From Porites lobata (Eukaryota; Cnidaria; Anthozoa; Scleractinia; Poritidae): a stretch of 64,000 bases of DNA. Each line of letters begins with the position of its first letter. Positions within the stretch are counted from its first letter, which is position 1. The notes below the pieces were generated by a model. That model saw nothing but the letters and a program-made list of their open reading frames with translations, ran no database searches and was not told the DNA's origin. A program made the position numbers and the translations under genes. Shown here piece by piece: positions 35,401 to 47,858 of the stretch. The DNA is taken from positions 2,522,501 to 2,586,500 of the forward strand of contig CALNXK010000038.1 of NCBI GenBank assembly GCA_942486035.1. Direction: 5' to 3'.

Positions 35401-35411
35401 GGTATTTATTG

Positions 35412-36591
35412 GGGCGTCGATAAAACCAGGAACATGGAACATCCCGGAACATTCCGGAACATTCCGGAACATCCCGGAACATCCCGGAACATGAAAAAAT
35501 TGAAATATTTTTTTATGAAAAAATAATTGATTAATTAAATAAAAATATTAATAAAATAATAATAATAAATAATAATAATAAAAAGAACAATAGATAGAAA
35601 ACAATTTTTGCAAAAATTTATAATAACAAAATAAATAACATAAAATAACATAAAAACGAAAAATAAAGAAACAAAGAAAGAAAGAAAGAAAAAGAAACTG
35701 GTATCATCTTCGAGTGTGAGAAAACAATATTTTGTCGCAATGAATTTTTTGTGCGAGTGAGGGTCCATTCAAATGACAGTAATGAGTGAAGGCTTGCTTC
35801 TAAATTCAAAATATATTAAAATGGGTCGCGCGGAGGGGGTTTTCAAGCTTTTCTCACACAGCCACCTCTTGTAAATGTTTGCCATGCGGTTTAACGGTTA
35901 TCAATTTACGGCCTGATTTACGGCTTTGCGACCGTAAGACGAGCTTAGGGGCTCGTCGCTTTGGACTTGGATAATTAAATTAAACATTCACATTCGCCGC
36001 AGAATAGCTGCAGTGGCAGTGGTAGCGCAGCGGTAGTTTCTAACTGTTATCAGTTAGCCTGAATTTTAGTCGTCTCCCCGCAAACTCCTCTTGCGACTCG
36101 AGGAGACGTTTGAAATACCATGCTGACTGTAAACAGTATAGAAACTACTGCGAATGTGAGTATTGTCCACTAAAAATCCAAAGACAGGAGCCCCTATACT
36201 CTTCTTAAGTTTACAGAGCCGCCTAGTCTGTAAGTAATTCATGTCAACCTCAAGTGAAGTAAGCAAAATGTCGGTTATATATAAGGAGACTATATGTTGG
36301 CTTGACATGAGTTACTTACCGACTTGGCTTGACATGAAATACTCCACCGACATTTCAGACCATCGCAGAACCGTAAATGGATAACCGCCAAATGATTAAC
36401 TCATGGCAAACAATTACAAGAGGTGGTTGTGTGAGGAAAGCTTGAAAACCCCTTCTCGAGACCCATTTTAATATATTTTGAATTTAGAAGCAAGCCTTCA
36501 CTCATTACTGTCATTAGCATGAACCCTCACTCGCCCAACAAATTTTTATCTGTTGCGACAAAACATTGTTTTCTCATACTCAGAGAGGATA
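35412..36591. mobile_element. Foldback DNA transposon, second copy, right end truncated
   Basis: This is the same family as 2054-8725. It begins GGGCGTCGATAAAACC, then an array of GGAACATCCC/GGAACATTCC decamers, left arm, unique centre and right arm. The right arm stops at about 36591 (CAGAGAGGATA), where DSTYK unit B starts. It lacks the outer part of the right arm and the terminal repeat. Confidence 0.85.
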
Positions 36592-36636
36592 ACAAAATGT
36601 CATAATTTGTTGAGTTCATCACAAGTTGCTCTGCCA

Positions 36637-39600
36637 TTATTGAACGCAATTATGAAATATTTCTTCCATCTCCTTTAAAACGTCATCCGCTGTCAAAATG
36701 CAACGTTGGCGCCAACATTTCGTCATCAATTCCCAACAAGCATCAGGGGTGTCGACGGGGCGTTCTGGATAAATTTCCCTTTCAACTGCCAGCTTCATGG
36801 CCGCGATAGTTCTGTACCTCTCGTAGGCTCGGGGTCGATGCGTCCCAGATCCTTCGCAAAGTACCCAAAGCAGGACACCAAATGCATAGATGTCATAGGA
36901 CGAGTCGCTTGACAAACCTTTACTATAGTTTTTATGCATCTCTAATGAGATGTGAAAAGGTGTTCCCTGCCGCGTCCGTTCAAATGGCTTTTCAGGTTTA
37001 GACATATTAATCTTCGCTGTACCGTCTCTCATCAGCTGTTGTCGAATAAACATAAAAACAAACACTAATTAGTGGTCAGATTCAAGGGTGGGATGTTAGT
37101 GGAACTATATGAAAAGGGTATACAATATTAGCCATCTCAAGCTCACAGAACAGAAACAGTTAAACCTCAGAAACATAGTTATTATGAAATAAATTCAAAG
37201 ATTGACAGCAAATCGAAAATCTTCGACTCCCCTTTAAAATTTCCCTTGCGGCTAAATTTTTGTAAGTCTTATTAACGCCAATTCAATTAGCCTTTGCCAG
37301 GCTTTCAGATAGAAGCGACGTACTCGCGAACAAAAAAAACTAAACGACTGCAATATTATCATGGAGCCTGGAAGCAGCAGGCTACATGTCAATCAAAGTT
37401 GTACATTAGAATATCAGTTCTTTTGTGCAGTTCGGTTCAATTCTAGATTTTGGTATTTTGAAAGATAATTTAAGCTAATATGTTAAAATTTGAACTTCCA
37501 GCTCAATATAAACACCCGTTTTGCAAAACAACTGATAATCACTTCTCCGTTTTCCAACTAACGATTTCCTCCATGAAAAAGCAAACGTTTCCTTAACATA
37601 CCAAAACTGAATCTGCCTTGATGTCCTGATGTATATAAAGTGCTTTATGAACCGCTTTTACTCCATTGATTACATCCAATGCTATCCTCATTCTGGTCTT
37701 CAGCGAAAGCTGACCCTGTTGAAGGGCGGTGGTCACATCTGCATCGGCCTTTTCCGTTAAAACATGAATAACCCCGGGCTCAGGGATTAACCAGCCATGG
37801 ACATGGAGAAGGTTACGATGAGGCTCCCCAATCCTTGCCTCCTTCCAATCCTTCCCTGCCAATAAAGTACACATGCAGTACACAAACCAAGTTTTTCTTT
37901 ATTAGCCTATGAATATAACGCTAGAATTATTCGCGTGGTGGATCTGATGAGGAGTGGATGGGGCTCTAGGTGGAGTTTACTGGCAACTGACAAATGGCCT
38001 AGAAATTAACTGACAGGTGACATTTGGGACCCCGCCACCCCCACTCCCCACTCCCCGCCATATCGAGACTCTCCTGGATAAGAGGAGGTTATTCAAAGAA
38101 CTGTCAGGAGTGTATGCATATTTGGTGCAATTATGTTGCTGTATAGAGCAGTCCAAGGTTTAGTCTTGCCATCAGTGGGGTGTAACCTGGCCTTAGATAT
38201 TCGCCGTTCACGGTCTAAACGACTGAAAAACCTGTTACAATATAGGACCAAAGAGCTTCTTGTGGTCCTTTGGTGGATTAGGGTGAAAGTCAACAAACGT
38301 CGCGCACTACATATGCTGTTTTCCAAACTGCAAGTTTTTGTTATGGTTTCACAAATCCAATTAGCTTCCATTTTTACAGAATTTCTAAAGACCCTGATGC
38401 AGGTGTGTCTTCTTCAGAATAACCTAGAGTGCGTCTTTAATGGGCGGCTTACCGTTGTCCGCCATGCTTTTGCTGTCCCGCCAAACGAGAGCCTTTTGAG
38501 TACTTCTAGTAATTTCGAATGATATAAGATTAGACACGAGAGTGTATTTTCAGATCATTTTTGGATACAAAGTCAAGATAAAACAACCTACAAACTGAAC
38601 GAAAGCAATAAGGCAATCTAGAAATGCGAATGAAACAAACGAGATACTTAGAAGGCGATAGCGAGATAAGGACGAAAAAACTAGGACGAACTGACGCGAA
38701 AAATTACAATAAAGGCTAAATATACGATATGCAGAAAAATCCTAACACGAAGGACAAAGCTACGCGGACAATGAAAAACTAATGAACCTAGCAACAGCAC
38801 TAAGGGCGCGAACACGAAAATAACTAAGAACGCGGCGAACATAAAAATACTATAAAGGTAACGGAAAACATTCCTGGCGCTTACAAGCACCGTTTACGCC
38901 TGTGACTTAAAACCTCTGAGTCTTAGACTAACGTAATTATGCAAGTTCTATTTCCTTCCGCTTTCATCCAACAATTATTCCATTTCCGGTGCACTAATTC
39001 TTGGCGCGCAAATCGTGCGTATTTAATGAGGATAAAGGCAAATAAGCCCTTTCTACGACCAAAAACAGTTTTTCGTTTTCCCTCCTCCTTTTTTGTTTGT
39101 CTGCATGCTGCATTTCTTTCGTTTTCCCTCCACCACCACCACACTACCACCACATCGGCGTTCATGATATTCCAGCGCCAAAAAAAAAGCTATATTACTC
39201 TGGGTAGCCTCGAATGACAAAGGTATTGGCATTATGAAGCAGCTAGTGAAAGGCAATATCGATAGTAATGTCATGATTCACTCAGTAGTGATGGAAAAAT
39301 ACAATAGTTATAGCAACTCCTGCAGTGTCCGTAGTAATTGCTTTAACTACGGAATTACCGTAATAAGCACGATTTTGTCAAGGATTTTTATCTATTTCAA
39401 TATATTTTTAGCTCTACTTTAAAATTAATCAATGAAAGAATTGTAATCTAGTTTTAACATTTTAATTTCATCTTAATTGAATTTTGAAAATAGTTTTATT
39501 TCTTGTCTAAATTGATATCTACTATTTTGTAATTATTTGTACTTTAGTAGGTCTGCATCAGCCTATATGGCTGCCCTCCCAAACCTACTCAAAGTATGTA

Positions 39601-42600
39601 TGTATGTATGTATGTATGTGTGTATGTATGTATGTACTTTATAACTAAAGAGCTGCTTACCTGGTGTTAAAGAGGTGTACTGACGTTTGTTCCCACACTT
39701 CTGCTTCCACTTCTTCCTCTTTGATCACCTTCACCACGCATGCACCACCGGTCGATTCCTCTGCCCAACCAGCACACTCATGAAGCTGACCATGTTTTGT
39801 GACTTTCAGAACTGGACCCAGTAGCAGCGGTCCCTTGGTTAACAGGAACTGCAGCGCGAGAGCTTTCACGACAAGGTGCCTCACTGTGGGGACATACAAT
39901 GTGGCCATTTCCTCCATTTGTTTAGAGGTCTTGGTTGAGATAGGGAAACTCAGTTGACTGAGATCATCAATGACTTTAAAGAAAGCATCATGCATGTCTT
40001 CCAAACTTTTCGTACAGGCGGCACAAATTGACTCAGTGATGGCATTGCTGTTTAATTTTGAAAATAACTGTTCCATAATTCTTCTTCTGCTTTGCCGGTC
40101 CTCTAGATTAGTGACAGATCTCCACTCAGTCATCTCGTAAGATACGCCTTCCGTCAACAGCTTTTTCAGGATTTTCCTTAACGCGACGCATACTGTCATT
40201 TTTATGAGGTTTAGCCTGCCAACATTCGTTTGTGGCACGGTGGAACTCTGTGTTTTAAGCAGTCCTGATCCATAAGCTACTTCGTATGCAACTTCCACAA
40301 GTGGATTGCAAATTCGTCTTGAATGAATTTCAATGTGGTCGGTTGTTCCTTTTAAGAAAACCTCTAAAACACGTTTCAAAACATTAAAGGCCCTATCCAG
40401 GATCGCTGCTTTCATACTGGCCAAGAACTGCAAAAGTGGGGCGTCTTCTCTTTGAGGGGAAAACTCAGCCCTTTCTTCGTCCTCGCAATCCTTCATCAGC
40501 AATAGATAATATACCTTTGCTTCAAGCTCAGGCGCTGTCGAACCACTATTTATTTCGCGATATTGATATCGTTCTGCAGCTGACATTAATCTTTCTTTAA
40601 GATTTATGAGATTGCAGTTAACCAGCATTCCCAGTTTGTCTTTGTTTGCAACAGCGGACATCAATGTGTCATGCAATGATTTTCCGATACTTTTAGCGGT
40701 ATCATAGTCTAAAGAACTTCCAAATAGTACTAGTGTACATTTCAATGTCTCCCTTTTCATTTCTATGGCCTGAACAAGAGCCATTTGGAAGAGAATCAGC
40801 TTGTTTACCACTTGTTTGGCTTGCAGTTTGACAGTTTCGTCTAAAATCGCCAACAATCCCTCTTCAAACCTGGCGAAAGCCTCCGTTGCTTTGCCACTTC
40901 TCTTGTGTTTTCTTTCTTCTCGGACACCTTGTGCTGATATTCCATAAAAGCAGCAGCATGTTTCATATGAATCGTCGTCATCTATGAGGCCGTGATTCTG
41001 TAACTGGGAAAAGACAGTTCTCTGCTTATCGAATTCTATTGTCGTTTCTTCGTCTTCAGAATCGCTCTCATCAGAACTTCTGTTGTCGAATTGTTTTGCT
41101 TCTGCTGACGTGTCTATCTTGTTACACACGAATATAAACGACAGCTGCGGAAATGTATCTTGTATGAAACGGATTGTGTCATGGTCCTGCAAGAAAGAAA
41201 AAGGTTGCAATTCCACTGGCTTTAATTTTGCCTTTTCAGGCAAAAAGGCTTAAAATGTGATCTTGGCATCAGATGATGAGCTATGGTCATCTCTGACTAA
41301 AAAGTTGAACAACTTCAAAACCGTTTAAGCTATATAGGACCACCAAATTAAACTTGGCGAATTTTCCTAAAACTTATCTGGCAACATTTTAAAGTCACCG
41401 TGACGTGTACGTCAACATTATTGTTACCATGGCAATCGAGTTTTGACAGCCATGTTTTTCAAAATATGCATTTTCTCAAAAAATGGGTTTTATTTCTATA
41501 TTTACGGTTTGTATTATTACATTACACTTTATTTGGCATTATTTTATCAAAGGTATTGTAACTGTTAATGAAATCCACGGTTTTTAGTGACTAGTTTGAG
41601 AACAAACATGAGTTCAATATGACCAAATGGCAGATGCTGAGTTAAGCTTTTAACAGTGTTCATTTCTCTCGGAATTTCATATTTTGCTGATTTTTTGGCC
41701 TCCGAAACATCCTTTTATACTCAGATTAAGTTTTCTATTAAAATACCTCGATGTTTACTAGTTGTAAGTAAAATGGAATACATTTAAATAATTCAAAATG
41801 TCGGATCCAACATAGCAGATGATTTCAGTTCCTTTTTCAGTAATAAATGACGTCATTATGACATCACTGCTATTGTTAAAGATCATTTATGTGTCAGCCA
41901 ACTTCCTTGATTTTATTAGAGACCTTACTATTCAAGTATTTTTCGCTTCATGCCTACTTTGAGGCAAATTTGGATTCTTCCAATAAATTCATTCATATGA
42001 CGTCATAATGACGTCAGATAAAGTCGGTGTGTCAATCACATTCTAATGTGTAATTTTAGTGGCCGTGGGATGAGCGGTTTTGAAGTTATAGAGGCTGCCG
42101 AGAGTCCCCCGGGTCGCAGGAAACAAAAAAACCGGTCTGAAAAAAAACCTGGCCATCTGCAATACAGGGACCGACCGTATGCTTTGGTTCACCTCTCTAC
42201 GAAACTGCGAGACATTCATTAACCCTTCATTAACATTCCGAGTTGTTCTGGACCGTTGTCAGGGTTCCGTCTTCCCCAACCCCACCCCCGAAAGAAAGGG
42301 CATAAGGTTCTTGGCTAGAATAGGCCATTTCCGGGTTCCCCCGGGCCTTTGTTTCAAAACGAGGGTAGGTGCTCAGCCTTTGATATCGAAATCATTTTTG
42401 ACTCTCATGCAAATAAAACTCATTTTCAGAAGAAACGTTGTGCACCTAGCCTCATTTTGAAATTGAGGGCTTTTGGAACTCGGAAGTGGCCTATTGGAGG
42501 CGATGTCTATGCATAAAGTGAGGAACCATCCAGCGAAGACTGCTTCATGGGATCCGCTTAAGGTGTTCGAGTTATTCAAAGTTTTAGTGTCATATACTGT

Positions 42601-43528
42601 TATATGGCGGTATGGTAAAGTGGGGGTGCGCTTTTCGTATTTCCGGGTTCTCATTCTTGTTTCTGAGGGCGTTGGGTGATGGTCTACCCTAAGACCCATG
42701 CTTTAAGTGACTTGACTTGGCACGCCCAAGTCTCTCACCAAGCTGCACGAGCAAACAAGGAGGAACTCTAGGTTTATTCACGGAACTTCCGTAAGGCGCA
42801 CATTATACCTCGGGCTAGTTCGTGTTCATCTTGGCTACGCAACCCAGGTCTGGGCGCCCCAAGGCATTGAACTAATTTCTAAACTCGAAAGTATCCAAAG
42901 ACGTGCCACCAAATTCATTCTTTGCTTGCCTTTTTTAACAAATATATCTTACAAAGAAAGACTAATGTCTGTAAACTTACTTCCTGTGTGCTGCTGGCAC
43001 GAGTTACTAGATCTAGTATATTTTTACAAGGCTACGCATAATATGATTCACTTAGATCCGTCTGTTGTGCCCTTCGTGCGCGAATGCGCACGAAGGACCC
43101 GTATATCCGTAACGAGCTCTCAATCTTTTGTGCCTAAAAAATGCAGGACTTCTACCTTTCAGAAATCGTTTTTCATAAGAACCACTAGAATCTGGAACCT
43201 GCTTATTATTAGACTTGACCTACATAATGTTACTTTTGAGAACTTTAAATCTGTTCGTTACGGTTATTACTCGCGGGCTCTGACAATAAACTATGGTCCG
43301 GACTCTCCAAGGAACTTCAAAAGTGTTTGCTTGAAATGTAACACAGCCAGGTTTTTAGACCAAGAAATTAGCTGCTGCATGTGATTTAAATTGCTACTTT
43401 TACATTTTTTTATAATTGGGTCCGCAGTAATTGGCTTTAGCTGTTGCGGTGTCTCTGCCCAAATATTTAAGTTATTATTAGTGTATTGTTACGTTCTTAT
43501 TACTAGTGTTTGCATATCCTAAGTTTTG

Positions 43529-43559
<31 letters not shown>

Positions 43560-44621
43560 TTTGTATTCTTCAGGGCAAAGCTAATAAAAGAAAAAAAATA
43601 AAATAAAAATTAAGTGTGTCGCCATTATGACTGCCGCACCTTTCGGCTTAAGAAAACCCACCGACGACTTCCAGTAATTTCTACCTTTGGTCTGGATTGA
43701 ATTCAACACTATACTGGAGAGAAGTTAAAAATAACTACTCTGTGAGAGTCTCGTAGCTGCCATTAAGACCTATATTTTGTCTATTTTGGACTAACGACTC
43801 CATTGAACTGAGGGTATAGATATGGGTATGTTTTTATAGACTTTTCTTTAAAAATGAGAAGACATCGCAAATTTCGTTGCTAACAAAGTCGAGCTACCCA
43901 GTATTTCCGGCTGAATGCAAATTCCCGACTTCCTCATTAAAAGTTTCCGAGAATGACTTTTTCATAACTAAATTCATTTACTTGTACTTACCGATTGCCT
44001 CAGTTCCTGGTTTCCATCAATGATGTATACAACAAGTGGAGTTGTCCCCTTCTCAAAGAACGTATCCACCACATCATCCAATGCATCATTTTCGTTTCTC
44101 CCTGGGGAGTCGATCAACTCAATACCGCTCTTTAGAAAGGGATGATTCAAAGCAATTTCCACAGTCCACCTAAGCTGTTGGGACTGATCTCTGCCTTCAT
44201 CACTGGCCACGACATAGTCTTCAGGAACCTTCTTGTTGAATACAGTCCATGGTTTGGTTTCTTGGCCCATTTTGTCAACAGCTCGGACTGTATTCTGATT
44301 TGGTGTGTAACCGACCTTGACAATACGGGAAGTACACGGTGTTTCGTGAACAGGAAGATACGAACCACCCAAAAGTTCGTTTAGTATAGCGCTTTTGCCG
44401 CAATTTCTATTACCAATGAACACTACTGCAGGCCTTTTGTTCAAGGCGCGCCGGATCTCTTCCATGCTTATTGAAGAAAACATGTTTGTAATGGCGTCTT
44501 TGCTCAGCTTCGCTTGGTTCTCCATTTCTTCTAAACATTGAATTGTCTCGCTGAATAGCACCTTGGCTCGTTCAGAATATACTCTAAACTCCTCCACGGA
44601 CTTTTTTAATGTGTCCTGCAT
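36637..44621 (-). CDS. DSTYK-like GTPase / pseudokinase, copy B (frame break at exon 3)
   Basis: This is the tandem paralogue of copy A. Exons are 44626-43992 (ATG 44621), 41186-39661, 37855-37602 and 37035-36637 (stop). G1 GNRNCGKS, G3 DSPG and G4 NKID are kept. The kinase region has the same losses as copy A (HQD, Ser for Asn, no DFG, SLE). Exons 1 and 4 differ from copy A at only a few percent of residues, while the middle of exon 2 is much more diverged. At exon 3, the acceptor equivalent to copy A's is followed by 23 nt before the conserved Ile-Gly codons instead of 16. The 7-nt excess puts exon 3 out of frame and gives a stop after about 14 codons. A non-standard acceptor (GCAAG|G, 22 nt further in) would restore the frame. 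It may be a young pseudogene of the kinase part, or use that acceptor. Confidence 0.8.
39594..39636. repeat. (GTAT)n microsatellite beside copy B exon 2 donor
   Basis: A GTAT tetranucleotide run of about 43 bp with one GTGT variant lies 25 bp inside intron 2. Confidence 0.85.
41304..42178. mobile_element. Copy B-specific intronic insertion, unclassified
   Basis: About 0.87 kb present in copy B intron 1 has no counterpart in copy A (which runs directly on near 30705). It is AT-rich with several GACGTCA motifs and no ORF. The boundaries are approximate. Confidence 0.45.
42710..43609 (+). mobile_element. 5'-truncated LINE insertion in DSTYK copy B intron 1
   Basis: The 3' end of a LINE reverse transcriptase ORF is intact: LESIQRRATKFIL, LPVCCWHELLDLVYFYKAT, TFQKSFFIRTTRIWN, LKCNTARFLDQEISCCM-stop. 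It is followed by (GTTTT)n and an A-rich tail. A 7-bp target duplication TTAAGTG flanks it (42703-42709 and 43610-43616). Copy A has the empty site (CTTTTAGTGTGTCGCC near 32250), so insertion followed the duplication. Confidence 0.9.
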
Positions 44622-45540
44622 TGTCTCTGGTGAATAGGAAAACAAATTCTTCGCTCATCAGGCAACGAACTTCATAGTCATCCTATAATGCATTCTAGAT
44701 CGACTTTCACCTTATCTCAATAGGTCATTTCATGAATATGAATTTGTCACGCGTTTCTCAGAAAGGGTTTGATTATTTATGAGTAGGATTTTTTTTCTAA
44801 CGTCTGCCATCCATCCCTCGTCACGGATTTTTTTGTTTTAATTGTGGAATGACCAGGATTTCAAGAGAATCAAAAAAAGGTGTGAGTGTTGGGCAATCAT
44901 TACCAACTGCAGGGAAAACAAAGCAATACTCCCGGGCTAAATGGCTCGTTTCCGGGGTCTTTTCATAGCCATCGGTAATACTTGCATACAGAGTTGAGGA
45001 AGGAACAGGAGGGAGTCTGGCCTGTTTGCGATACGAGTAATATTGTCATGTGTCTACATTTTTTATACAAATATCCAGCATGCATCCAGAAACTCTCAAT
45101 GTTCGGGAATTTTCACAGTTAAGTGCAATGGCAACACTGTAAGTAATCTAATTTAGTCTCATACTATGAAAAGTGCACATTGAGTTGTACCAGTAGTACG
45201 AACGAGGTCCTCGTACTGACTACACAAAGAAAGCGGGCTATGGGTAGAGTCCACATGCTGCTGGTCCTACCACTTTGTCCTACTGGGGAAACTGTTTTTT
45301 TTTTCATGCTTTGTTTATTTTTTCGCCAACATGCAATACTTTAATCAACCAATAAAATGTAGTTAGTGACGTTGGACAGGACAAGCCTTGCTACGTACAG
45401 TCGTGTTATCGTCGAGGTTTGAAACGTACGCCCCCTTCTCAAGTAAATATATATAATTATAAGGCATGGGTCAAAAGTAGTCGTTTGGGTCGTTTGCCCC
45501 CTGAAGAAGAAAGGCCGTGCCTTTCGATATTCCCAACTGG

Positions 45541-45621
45541 AACATCAACCTTGTTTCTTTCCATGGGTCGACAAAAGCCATAACATCAACCTTGTTTCTT
45601 TCCATGGGTCGACAAAAGCCA
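45541..45621. repeat. 41-bp tandem duplication
   Basis: AACATCAACCTTGTTTCTTT starts at 45541 and again at 45582; the two units are almost identical. Confidence 0.9.
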
Positions 45622-45769
45622 TTTTCGTTAAAAACTGAGGGGTTTTCTTCCTCGTATGTGTCACAAAAAATCAAGAAAAATAAGCAAAAAGTTTTGTACT
45701 GGAAGTTGTTTTAAACTTAATTAGTGCAAGGCAATTTTCATTATATAGAGCTTCAACTAGAGGTCCATG

Positions 45770-46455
45770 CCTTAAAAAAATAGAGTGAATGTTGTTCAAA
45801 GATAGCCCACTTTCTACTCTTAATTAGCGCACACTACCAAAGGGCTATGGGCTTCTGTGGCTGTATTGCAAGCTATTTGTGCTGAAGGGGACTTCCTGCA
45901 GTATGTCGTGTTCCACGGCTCGCTTTACCATGGTCGACTTTCACGTTCCGCATAATGCAGTTTGTTTTCCCCACAGAATTTTACATAAAGGTGATGTACG
46001 CAACGACGATTTTTAGTGCAACACAGCCTTGCAATGTCGGAACAACGTTGCAACCATTCGAAACAATATCGCCACAATGTTGTAACGCTGATGAAATAAA
46101 AATCGTCGTTTCGAACTGACTCGTGTAACATCACCTTAAGTTTTGTTTTCAATTTTTCTGGGGACGATTGTTAGTCCCAAGAAAACTGAAAGCAATACTT
46201 ATGCAAAATTTTGAGGGGAAAACGATTTTGAGGGTCGTAGTACCCTGGGTACCGGAGATTCTTTCTCGCGTGTGACGAGGAGCTTCGTCGGCCAAAAAGT
46301 CTGTGGCACCCAGGGTATGGTCGTAAAAAGTGTCGAGGGAAAATAATTTTTAAAAAGCATCTGCCCTTGACAGGAGCCCATGACTAGCCCTGGAACATTT
46401 TTGCGCGGGCGCAGGCCCCACGAAGGGACTGGGGGAAGGAGAGAAAACCGCAAGA
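45770..46455. other. Intergenic between DSTYK copy B and NCOA4, with MITEs
   Basis: 45988-46137 is a MITE with inverted ends AAGGTGATGT / ACATCACCTT and further inverted matches (ACGACGATTTTTA / AAAAATCGTCGT). 46215-46330 holds a smaller foldback (ACCCTGGGTACC / GGCACCCAGGGT). I see no gene. Confidence 0.6.
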
Positions 46456-47579
46456 GGTAAAAAGGGAAAGGGAGGTCTGTTTGGCCCGGCTTACCCTCGA
46501 TCCCTCTCCCTTTTCCCTACCCTCCTTCGCCCACCTGCCAGTGCATATTTCAACGCCTGCAACACCGGCTTTTTTTTATCACGCCTGCAACACCGGCTTT
46601 TTTTCATATATTAGGGATCAAATCCCCCAGGGCAACTGAAATGGACCCGGTATAAAATAGGTCCTGTTGTTAGCCAAAAATAGTTCTGCAAAGGGGTTCT
46701 CTCGGGAGGGAGGAATGGGACAGATTATACGTATCAACGCATTGCAGTTTTTTTCTATAAGGAATCAAAATTTCTCCCAGTGTAAACTCCAGGTGAAAAA
46801 AGGATAATTTCGTGTGTAAAAATAAATACAGTACAAATATACCTTTTCAATTTATTCCTTTCTTTAAACGGCAAAACTAGCTAACTATATTTAACAAACC
46901 TATAATTGATACCTTAATATATTCTAATTCGGAAATGTCATAAGCTATTATTAAGAATAATACAAGAATATTTACAGCCTAAAATCGGCGGAAAAATGAG
47001 AATATTCAGCCTGGCCCAGGAAAACAACATTCTTATAAAAAAAAAAAGAGTGTAGCTGGCTAGAATCGCATAATGACTGACACGTGGCAGTAACTTACAT
47101 ATATACATGGGCTTGGCGCTGAACTTCCGTCACATGTATTTAATCCTGATAAACAGGTTTATCACTCACATAAAACATCAAGCATTGTTGGCGTGACAGT
47201 CTGGCAGTTTATTTATTGACAGGTGATGATTAATTTCGAAACCCGCATGCAATCAAAAATATAATCACAAACCTCTGCCGAAGGTGACAAGCTACAATGA
47301 TGCAATATAAAATTAACCAAAAACTAAGAATTGGATTGACCCGTAGCGCGGCGGGTTAGTGAATGTTACAAAATCAAACGGAAGTGCGTCGCTTAAGTGT
47401 CAATTATACCCAGATAAACCTAGTCGTTTTATCTTACACATTTTCCTATAATGGATTTTATTGATACATTAAAAATATACTCTGAAGAAATCCTTAATAA
47501 CTGCATCGCGTTGTCGTCTCTAGCTGGTAGCCTGCAATGCCAGCTCTTTGAAGCTCTTTTTCCTCCCCCATCACCGCCT

Positions 47580-47858
47580 CTGAGAGCTTGCTCGCAAGCA
47601 AGTGGCGTGCGTGGCGTGCGGAGAGTCACGTTTTTGTGTGTGGAAAACTGACCAATCACAATTTGCGTTATTACAAGGACGTCTTGGCTGGTTTATATCG
47701 CCTACTGTGATTGGTGAAACTCATGCATCGGACGCCTTTCTGAGCAACACGAAATTTTATCCAAGGTCGCCGGTGAAGAGGTTGGCGTTTTAAGACGGGA
47801 AAATCCCAGTTGCTTTGCTAAACTTGGCAGAAATTCTGATATTTCTCTGGTTTTGCCG
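47580..47858 (+). promoter_or_regulatory. NCOA4 promoter and non-coding first exon
   Basis: CCAAT boxes in both orientations (ACCAATCAC at 47651; GTGATTGGTGA at 47707) precede a transcribed region ending in the donor GCCG|GTAAGTAAG (exon end 47858). The matching acceptor is TTTTGTAG just before the coding exon (50692). No obvious iron-responsive element hairpin was seen. The exact transcription start is inferred. Confidence 0.6.

Noticed and set aside
38133..38522. 129-codon ORF in DSTYK copy B intron 2
   Set aside because: The corresponding intron of copy A (around 27240-27420) is homologous but the frame is not kept.
43974..44645. Start of DSTYK copies at the first open codon upstream (TTG, MFSYSPE..)
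   Set aside because: The upstream part is a pyrimidine-rich acceptor (TTTTCCTATTCACCAG); the first ATG lies just inside the exon at 44621 (and 33268 in copy A).
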